Part shown: piece after piece, positions 6,594 through 11,599 of the stretch | Position numbering within the stretch: the stretch's first letter is position 1 | Layout of the letters: every line of letters begins with the position of its first letter | Made by a program: the position numbers and the translations under genes | The notes under the pieces: generated by a model | What the model was told of the DNA's origin: nothing | What the model saw: only the letters and a program-made list of their open reading frames with translations | Database searches by the model: none | NCBI GenBank assembly: GCA_044221135.1 | Contig: JBGAPT010000058.1 | Span: 1-11,599, forward strand | DNA from: UBA4722 sp044221135 | GTDB taxonomy: Bacteria; Pseudomonadota; Gammaproteobacteria; DSM-16500 | Direction of reading: 5' to 3' | Length of the DNA stretch: 11,599 nucleotides

Positions 6594-7253
6594 TTATGCC
6601 AAGGTTTTCTGCTCAGCTTCCGCATGTATATTTCTAAGCTGTAATAAAATATTAGCTTCAGCCAGTGGCTGACTAAAGTAGTAGCCTTGTACCATATCAC
6701 AGTCATGGTCTCTTAAAAATTGAAGTTGCTGAGGTGTTTCAACACCTTCTGCGACTACTTTAATATTGAGGCTATGTGCTAGTGCAATGACTGCAGTAGT
6801 AATTGAAGCATCGTCCTGGCTATCAGGTAATTCTTTAATGAAAGATTGGTCTATCTTTATTATACTGACAGGAAATTGCTTTAAGTAACTAATAGAAGTG
6901 TAGCCAGTACCAAAATCATCAATCGTAATTTTAACACCTATTGCTTCAATGGCCTTTAAAGTTTCAACAGCCGTATTGACATTATCCATCATAGCCGTTT
7001 CAGTAATTTCAAGTTCAAGATAGGCTGGATCTAATTTTGTTTCAGTTAGAGTCGCAGCGATAATCTGTGCAAGATTAGAATGGCGGAATTGTTTTGCTGA
7101 AAGATTCACAGCCATTGTAATAGGTTTATAGCCTTGTAGTTGCCAGGATTTATTTGCTCTGCAGGCTTCACGTAGTGCCCATTCACCAATCTGTAAAATT
7201 AAGCCTGTTTCTTCTGCTAAGGGGATAAATTTTGAAGGGCTTATTAATCCTAA
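6594..7253 (-). pseudogene. EAL domain remnant lacking its N-terminal EAL motif
   Basis: On the minus strand the frame is open from 7253 to the TAA at 6594-6596. It encodes most of an EAL (c-di-GMP phosphodiesterase) domain: GLISPSKFIPLAEETG, then AVNLSAKQF, LELEITETAMM, IDDFGTGYTSISYLK, IKIDQSFI, VVAEGVET and QGYYFSQPL. The family segment that should precede GLISP, about 30 residues including the EALLRW-type motif with a metal-binding Glu, is missing, and the frame is shifted relative to the GGDEF part upstream (junction about 7244-7262). The ATG at 7113-7115 lies inside the domain without a ribosome-binding site, so it is not a natural gene start. Phosphodiesterase activity should be lost even if this piece is translated. 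Confidence 0.85.
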
Positions 7254-9003
7254 TTAAAAATTCATTGTTTTTGATGGCATTGCGTAAAGCTGCCTCAAGT
7301 TGAATGCGTTCATGCGTATCTATGTCCATTTCCTTGGTATAGAAATGAAAAACATTTCCGCCTTCTTGTTTGGCTTTGTACAAAGCCATGTCTGCATTTT
7401 TCAATAAATTTTCTAATGATGCGCCATCTTCTGGGTAGGTGCAGATACCAATACTGGCTGTTAATACACATTCATGGTTATTTGCTTTGATAGGGTTTGA
7501 GCAGATAGTTAATATTTTTTCTGCAATAGTATTGGCAAATTGAGTATCCTCAATATCGTTCAATAAAATAATAAATTCGTCACCACTTAATCGTGCTAAT
7601 ATGTCGCTTGAACGCAATGTTTTTAAAAAACGATTCGCAATTTCTTTTAAAACTGAATCGCCAACAAGATGGCCAAGTGTGTCATTAATTGTTTTAAAGT
7701 TATCTAAATCAATATATAAAATAGAAAATTTACTTCTTTTTCGCTTAGCATGATTAATTTTTTTAGAGAGCATTTCATTAAAGAAAAATCTGTTTGGTAA
7801 AGCAGTCAAGCTATCGTAATGTGCCAAACGAACTAGATGTTCTTTGTGCGTTGTTAGTTCTTTTTCAATAGATTTTCGTTCAACAATTTCTTGTTGCATT
7901 TGAATATTAATTTTTTGTAATTCTTGAGTGCGTTCTTTTACACGAAGCTCTAGTTTTTCTCGGGATGTTTCAATGATATCCATCATGCTATTAATTTGAT
8001 TGGCCAATGAAAAAATTTCATCATTGCCTTGTGCGTTTACACGCTGCGAAAGTATGTTATTTTTACTAATTTTTGCCACTTCATGGTCTAATGATTCTAC
8101 GCGATTAACAATTAAAACACGTAATAGCCATAACATGAATATCGAGAATAAAATGCCTAATGTAATAAAGCTGATTATAAAATAATTAATTACTTTTAAG
8201 CCGGATAAATAAATAAGAGGTGTGGTCGTTGTTTGCAGCATACCGATAGGTTCGCCATAGAGATCTTTAATAACAATATAACCATGTAATATATTTTTAT
8301 CATAAGGAATGATAATAGATTTTTCTGGATGAGCGGCGGTCGTTTTAAAAATATTAGAAAGAGCAGGGTTTTCTGCTATTTGATCCGGTAAAAATAAAAC
8401 TGTATTGACCTGAGTTGTTGCGTTGATGCGCTGAATAATGTCAGGAGAGAGTAAACGTCCGGCTATAGCCATACCGAGTGGCGGTTGGCGTGCATCACCA
8501 TCTGTTATAGTAGTGGATGCAAGAACCATAATGCCATCTGCAGTTAAAATAAAACCACGTGAATTTTTGTGTGTTGTGACAAATGAGCTGCCAGGATAAA
8601 TATAATGCTCAAGCCCTTTAGGGTAAGAGGTATACTGTTGAGTACTGGTGTTAATAGCTTTACCTGCTACCTGGTTGCCTTCTTTATTCCAATAGGTCAT
8701 TAAATTAATATCTGAATTGATAAAAGCAGGTATTTTGAAATTATTAGCTATAAAGAGAGGATTTTTGCCTTCCATGAAACGATAGGCATCGGTCCAATGT
8801 GACCAGTCAGTTGCATAGGTATAGAGAGTTGAGCTGTTTTGTTTTAATGCTTGATTCACCCTATTAAGATCGCGAGTTGCACGTTCATTTTCTAATGTCT
8901 GAAAGCTGTGTAGTAAAAAGAAATGAGCGGCTATATAAGTGATAATTAAAAAGTTTGCCCAAATTAGGCTTATTGAAATGAGTATTTTATTTTTTAGCTT
9001 CAT
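7183..9003 (-). CDS. CHASE4-HAMP-GGDEF membrane diguanylate cyclase, truncated before its EAL domain
   Basis: The ATG at 9001-9003 follows an AGGAAG ribosome-binding site. The 606 residues comprise TM1 (about 8-31), a periplasmic CHASE4-type sensor (about 40-265, with ATDWSHWTDAYRF at 64-76), TM2 (about 272-298), HAMP (about 297-349), a coiled coil (about 345-390) and GGDEF (about 394-555). In the GGDEF domain, YIDLDNFKTIND (430-441) supplies metal and substrate contacts, the signature is SGDEF (473-477), and RSSD (464-467) fits the inhibitory I-site. The last 24 residues or so are out of frame: an internal deletion removed the EAL motif region and shifted the frame, so translation stops at 7183-7185. 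The ancestral protein was a dual cyclase/phosphodiesterase. The remaining piece could still make c-di-GMP. It lies 62 bp after smrA on the same strand and is probably co-transcribed with it. Confidence 0.8.
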   Translation of the reverse strand: MKLKNKILISISLIWANFLIITYIAAHFFLLHSFQTLENERATRDLNRVNQALKQNSSTLYTYATDWSHWTDAYRFMEGKNPLFIANNFKIPAFINSDINLMTYWNKEGNQVAGKAINTSTQQYTSYPKGLEHYIYPGSSFVTTHKNSRGFILTADGIMVLASTTITDGDARQPPLGMAIAGRLLSPDIIQRINATTQVNTVLFLPDQIAENPALSNIFKTTAAHPEKSIIIPYDKNILHGYIVIKDLYGEPIGMLQTTTTPLIYLSGLKVINYFIISFITLGILFSIFMLWLLRVLIVNRVESLDHEVAKISKNNILSQRVNAQGNDEIFSLANQINSMMDIIETSREKLELRVKERTQELQKINIQMQQEIVERKSIEKELTTHKEHLVRLAHYDSLTALPNRFFFNEMLSKKINHAKRKRSKFSILYIDLDNFKTINDTLGHLVGDSVLKEIANRFLKTLRSSDILARLSGDEFIILLNDIEDTQFANTIAEKILTICSNPIKANNHECVLTASIGICTYPEDGASLENLLKNADMALYKAKQEGGNVFHFYTKEMDIDTHERIQLEAALRNAIKNNEFLIRINKPFKIYPLSRRNRLNFTDW

Positions 9004-9065
9004 TATGGGCGTAACTTCCTGTTAAATTAAGATCCGTAGCGTGTTAATAGTACTACAAATAGTTA

Positions 9066-9617
9066 TTATTTTCGAGTCATTTTTTTTAAAAGCACATAGA
9101 GCGCACCCGTGCCACCTTCTTTGGATTTGGCGGAACAAAATGCCAAAATGTCATTTGTTTGGCGAAGCCAATGATTGAGCTTATTTTTTAAAATGGGGTC
9201 ATGGTGGGCACGACCTTTGCCGTGAATAATAAGGACTTGACGTATTCCTTTATTTTTACACTTAACGAGAAATCGAGCTAATGCTTCTCTTGCTTCAGTA
9301 ATAACCATGCCATGTAAGTCTAATTTGGCTTCTATACTGTATTCCCCCGTGCGCATTTTGCGAATCATTTTATCTTGAATACCTGAACGAAAAAACTCAA
9401 TAAGGTCATTGCTACCTACAGATTCATAAGTTTCGTAATCAGAAAATTGGAATAAATCAGCGTTATTATTTTCTAATGGAATCTTTTGGCGGCGTTTGAT
9501 GGAGAGGGTGGGCGCGTGCGCTGGTCGAATCTTAGGGTGCGCCAACGGTTTGACGTCCTTCATTGCCTCTTTAAAGGCAGCTTTATCTAGATCACTTAAT
9601 TCAAGTTTTTTAGCCAT
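9066..9617 (-). CDS. smrA: Smr-domain protein, SmrA-like endonuclease
   Basis: The 183-residue protein has a C-terminal Smr domain (about 96-180) with the two family signatures LDLHG (99-103) and IHGKG (131-135), followed by an AFCSAKSKEGGTGALYVLL ending. The N-terminal part, AFKEAMKDVKPL and the segment before LDLHG (DKMIRKMRTGEYS), resembles E. coli YdaL/SmrA more than SmrB. Smr domains outside MutS2 cleave nucleic acid; E. coli SmrB cuts mRNA at collided ribosomes, but the role of SmrA-type proteins is less clear. The start gives the expected N-terminus and has an AGGA site about 14 bases upstream. It diverges from hslO and precedes the GGDEF gene by 62 bp. The Smr family is certain; the SmrA symbol is moderately sure. 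Confidence 0.88.
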   Translation of the reverse strand: MAKKLELSDLDKAAFKEAMKDVKPLAHPKIRPAHAPTLSIKRRQKIPLENNNADLFQFSDYETYESVGSNDLIEFFRSGIQDKMIRKMRTGEYSIEAKLDLHGMVITEAREALARFLVKCKNKGIRQVLIIHGKGRAHHDPILKNKLNHWLRQTNDILAFCSAKSKEGGTGALYVLLKKMTRK

Positions 9618-9699
9618 TTTTTATAGCTGAATCCTATCTAATTTGCCTGCTTGGAGCTTCATCTAGCTACGTTGCAATTTTAAAAAAACGCGCTATAAG

Positions 9700-9729
9700 T
9701 TGTAGCTTTGTTAAAGTTCTTGGTACAAT
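9700..9729 (+). promoter_or_regulatory. Candidate sigma-70 promoter of hslO
   Basis: TTGTAG (9700-9705) and TACAAT (9724-9729) are separated by 18 bases, 24 bases before the ATG at 9753. Initiation about 7 bases after the -10 box would fall near 9736. That supports the 9753 start and makes the upstream in-frame TTG at 9708 unusable, since it lies inside the promoter. Confidence 0.45.
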
Positions 9730-9752
9730 CTTACACTAATTTGGTAACTTCA

Positions 9753-10634
9753 ATGAATGATAAAGATATATTACAGCGATTTCTTTTTGAAAATGCGCCT
9801 GTGCGGGGTGAGCTTGTTCATCTTAATGAAAGCTACCAGACTATTATTCAACAACACGCTTATCCGCCGTTGATTCGTCAGTTATTGGGGGAAGCCTTAG
9901 CTGTTGTTTGTTTATTGAGTGCGCTTATAAAAGGGACTGGGCGATTAACGGTACAGTTTCGTGGTCAGGGCAAGTTAAAGCTACTTTTAGCACAATGTGA
10001 TCATTCATTTAACTTGCGGGGCATCGTTCAGTATGAAGGTGAATTATCCCAAAATGAGTTATTAGAGGCGCAGCAGCAAGGTGTGTTAGCGATTATGGTA
10101 GATTCAGATGGGCCGAACGCGGCACAATATCAAGGTATTGTTGCCTGGCATGGAGAATCCTTAACGAATGCTATCGAAGGGTATTTTATGCAGTCTGAAC
10201 AGTTGCCAACACGGTTATGGTTAGCGGTGAGTGATACCAGTGTGGCTGGATTATTATTGCAAGTGTTACCTGAAGAAAAACCAGAGCAATTGAGGAATGA
10301 TTGGGAGCATTTGATTTTATTAACAGAGACAATAAAGCCCGTAGAATTATTGAAATTACCAAATGCCGCTTTGTTGCATCGACTTTATTCGCAGGAAGAG
10401 GTGCGGGTGTTTGAGCAGATGCCAATTGTTTTTCGTTGTACTTGTTCAGTGAAACGTTGTGAAAATGCTATTTTAGTATTGGGTCAAGAAGAGGCGGAGC
10501 AAGAGTTAAAGGGGAAACAAAAAATCAGTGTGACGTGTGAATTTTGTAATAAAGAATATCATTTTGACCGTGTGGATGTAGCGGCAATTTTTAAAAAGGG
10601 TGGGCACCCGTTATCTTCTACGCAGGTGCATTAA
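9753..10634 (+). CDS. hslO: Hsp33, redox-regulated chaperone
   Basis: The product is 293 residues, the usual Hsp33 length. It starts with MNDKDILQRFLFENAPVRGE, the conserved family N-terminus, followed by GEALAVVCLLSALIKGTGRLTVQF and LRGIVQYEGEL. The C-terminal zinc centre is complete: CTC (C229, C231) and CEFC (C262, C265), a CxC-x30-CxxC arrangement. In this cytosolic holdase, oxidative stress releases zinc, forms disulphides and activates binding of unfolding proteins. The frame extends upstream to a TTG at 9708, but family alignment and a promoter-like sequence favour 9753. The ribosome-binding site (GGTAAC) is weak. One additional cysteine (C236) lies next to the zinc centre. Confidence 0.97.
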   Translation: MNDKDILQRFLFENAPVRGELVHLNESYQTIIQQHAYPPLIRQLLGEALAVVCLLSALIKGTGRLTVQFRGQGKLKLLLAQCDHSFNLRGIVQYEGELSQNELLEAQQQGVLAIMVDSDGPNAAQYQGIVAWHGESLTNAIEGYFMQSEQLPTRLWLAVSDTSVAGLLLQVLPEEKPEQLRNDWEHLILLTETIKPVELLKLPNAALLHRLYSQEEVRVFEQMPIVFRCTCSVKRCENAILVLGQEEAEQELKGKQKISVTCEFCNKEYHFDRVDVAAIFKKGGHPLSSTQVH

Positions 10635-10740
10635 GGGTGGTAATTATTTTTTGCTTCAATCGCGCTCGTGCCTGCGTACATGCCCGGGAACGACTTTAAG
10701 TAAGTGCTGTATAAATACTAAAAAACAGGTGATTTAAGCT

Positions 10741-11283
10741 ATGTTAAATTTATTTTATGATTTTTTTGTTGTGCTGCTTTTTTTTATTTCGTTTAAGGTA
10801 TATGGCATTTATGTAGCGACTGCCGTGGGGATCATCGGCAGTGTGTTACAAGTTGTTATTACGCGTATTTTTCGAAAAAAATATGACAAAAAACAGCTGC
10901 TTGTGATGGCAGTTTTTTTGATATTTGGTAGTATGACGCTTTATTTCCATAATCCCATTTTTGTAAAATGGAAGCCTACTATTATATTTTGGATCTTCAG
11001 TCTTTCTTTTTTTATTAGTCAGTTTGTTGGCAAGCAATCTTTAATACAACGCATGATGGGACATGCGTTAGAGGGAAAAACAGCGGTGTCTAAAAAGATA
11101 TGGCATAGATTGAATCTTGCTTGGTCATTGTTTTTTCTTATCTTGGGTGCGATTAATATTTTTGTAGCCTATCATTTTACAACAGATGTATGGGTCAATT
11201 TTAAATTATACGGTATTTTTAGTGCAATGTTATTGTTTGGGTTTGCGCAGGCATTTTTTTTAGCGCGCTATATAGAAAAATAA
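10741..11283 (+). CDS. yciB: YciB / intracellular septation protein A, inner-membrane protein
   Basis: The 180-residue protein matches the YciB (IspZ) family in length (about 179 in E. coli) and carries the hallmark FVKWKPTIIFWIFSLSFFIS near 74-93 and a later AWSLFFLILGAINIFVAY segment. About five hydrophobic segments span the protein (roughly 5-20, 24-42, 52-68, 79-97, 125-145 and 155-175, the first two possibly one helical unit), with a basic loop RKKYDKKQ. YciB is an inner-membrane protein linked to cell-envelope synthesis and septation; its exact biochemical role is unsettled. An AGGTGA ribosome-binding site precedes the ATG. It is followed after 4 bases by bolA, so the two are probably co-transcribed. 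Confidence 0.94.
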   Translation: MLNLFYDFFVVLLFFISFKVYGIYVATAVGIIGSVLQVVITRIFRKKYDKKQLLVMAVFLIFGSMTLYFHNPIFVKWKPTIIFWIFSLSFFISQFVGKQSLIQRMMGHALEGKTAVSKKIWHRLNLAWSLFFLILGAINIFVAYHFTTDVWVNFKLYGIFSAMLLFGFAQAFFLARYIEK

Positions 11284-11287
11284 TCTT

Positions 11288-11554
11288 ATGAATACACTTG
11301 ATCGTATCGCTTTAATCAAACAGCGTTTAGAGGCTGCTTTTGCACCTACACAGCTTGAAGTGACTGATGATAGTTCGCAGCATAAGGGTCATGCGGGTAG
11401 CCGAGACGGAGCAGGGCATTATACAGTTTTTATTGAAGCAAATTGTTTTAAAGGGAAATTACAGGTTACGGTGCATCGGGAAATTTATCATGTGTTAAGT
11501 GATATGATTCCAGAACAGATTCATGCGCTGCAGATCAAGGTTAAGCATCAATAG
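11288..11554 (+). CDS. bolA: BolA family protein
   Basis: The 88-residue product has the BolA fold signatures: an N-terminal helix (IALIKQRLEAAF), the LEVTDDSSQHKGHAG loop with His32 and His35, HYTVFIEANCFKGK, and the invariant VHREIY histidine (His63). The DDSSQHxGH loop places it with BolA rather than the IbaG branch. BolA proteins pair with monothiol glutaredoxins and bind iron-sulphur clusters; E. coli BolA also affects morphology and stress-related transcription. No glutaredoxin gene is in view. The start lies 4 bases after the yciB stop with only a weak ribosome-binding site, suggesting translational coupling. Confidence 0.93.
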   Translation: MNTLDRIALIKQRLEAAFAPTQLEVTDDSSQHKGHAGSRDGAGHYTVFIEANCFKGKLQVTVHREIYHVLSDMIPEQIHALQIKVKHQ

Positions 11555-11599
11555 GGTAGTTGCAGAACAGTTAAAACGATAGAGATAACTCAGATAACT

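Noticed and set aside
6594..7115. A separate 173-residue EAL protein starting at the ATG at 7115
   Set aside because: EAL-domain coding continues upstream of that ATG in the same frame to 7253, so the ATG is internal to a broken domain.
9708..9752. TTG at 9708 as the start of Hsp33
   Set aside because: It adds 15 residues absent from the family and overlaps the likely -10 box of the hslO promoter.
10619..10678. 8-bp inverted match TACGCAGG / CCTGCGTA after hslO as a terminator
   Set aside because: The loop would be 44 bases and no T-run follows.
11581..11599. Short direct repeat AGATAACT at the right edge
   Set aside because: Only two 8-bp units are visible at the window end, too little to call a repeat array.

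Overview
The window is AT-rich and gene-dense. It looks like chromosomal DNA of a gammaproteobacterium, most plausibly an amoeba- or host-associated member of the Legionellales; that placement is inferred. The right-hand third carries ordinary gammaproteobacterial housekeeping genes (an SmrA-type Smr protein, Hsp33, YciB, BolA). The left-hand part mixes secreted thaumatin/glucanase-type proteins, an orphan protein and decayed genes around resolvase remnants, a pattern common in host-associated bacteria with eroding accessory regions.

Layout. 1-1170: 3' part of a secreted, Cys-rich thaumatin-like protein, cut by the window edge. 1335-1782: a small exported protein broken by a one-base frameshift just after its signal peptide. 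1908-2385: a 49-codon serine-resolvase fragment joined directly to the 3' part of a methyltransferase-like gene. 2381-2739: no convincing gene. 2740-4629 (minus): a 629-residue protein of no recognised family. 4836-5192: a second, 3'-truncated resolvase copy, about 90% identical to the first over 147 bp and in the same orientation, so the two remnants bracket about 2.8 kb of accessory DNA. 5361-6512: a secreted GH64-like beta-1,3-glucanase with the family's Glu/Asp pair at the expected spacing. 6524-6591: a perfect 30-bp inverted repeat with an 8-base loop between two convergent genes.

6594-9003 (minus) is a CHASE4-HAMP-GGDEF-EAL cyclic-di-GMP protein whose EAL domain is broken by an internal deletion with frameshift that removed the EAL motif. 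The CHASE4-HAMP-GGDEF part remains open and could still act as a diguanylate cyclase. It lies 62 bp downstream of smrA (9066-9617, minus). hslO (9753-10634) diverges from smrA. yciB and bolA (10741-11554) follow as a tight pair.

Functionally, the two GH64/thaumatin-superfamily secreted proteins suggest interaction with a beta-glucan-containing target such as fungal, oomycete, algal or protist walls. The c-di-GMP gene appears to have lost its phosphodiesterase half. No tRNA, rRNA, CRISPR array or complete insertion sequence was seen. The best candidates for something undescribed are the orphan 629-residue protein between the resolvase remnants and the Cys-rich thaumatin variant.
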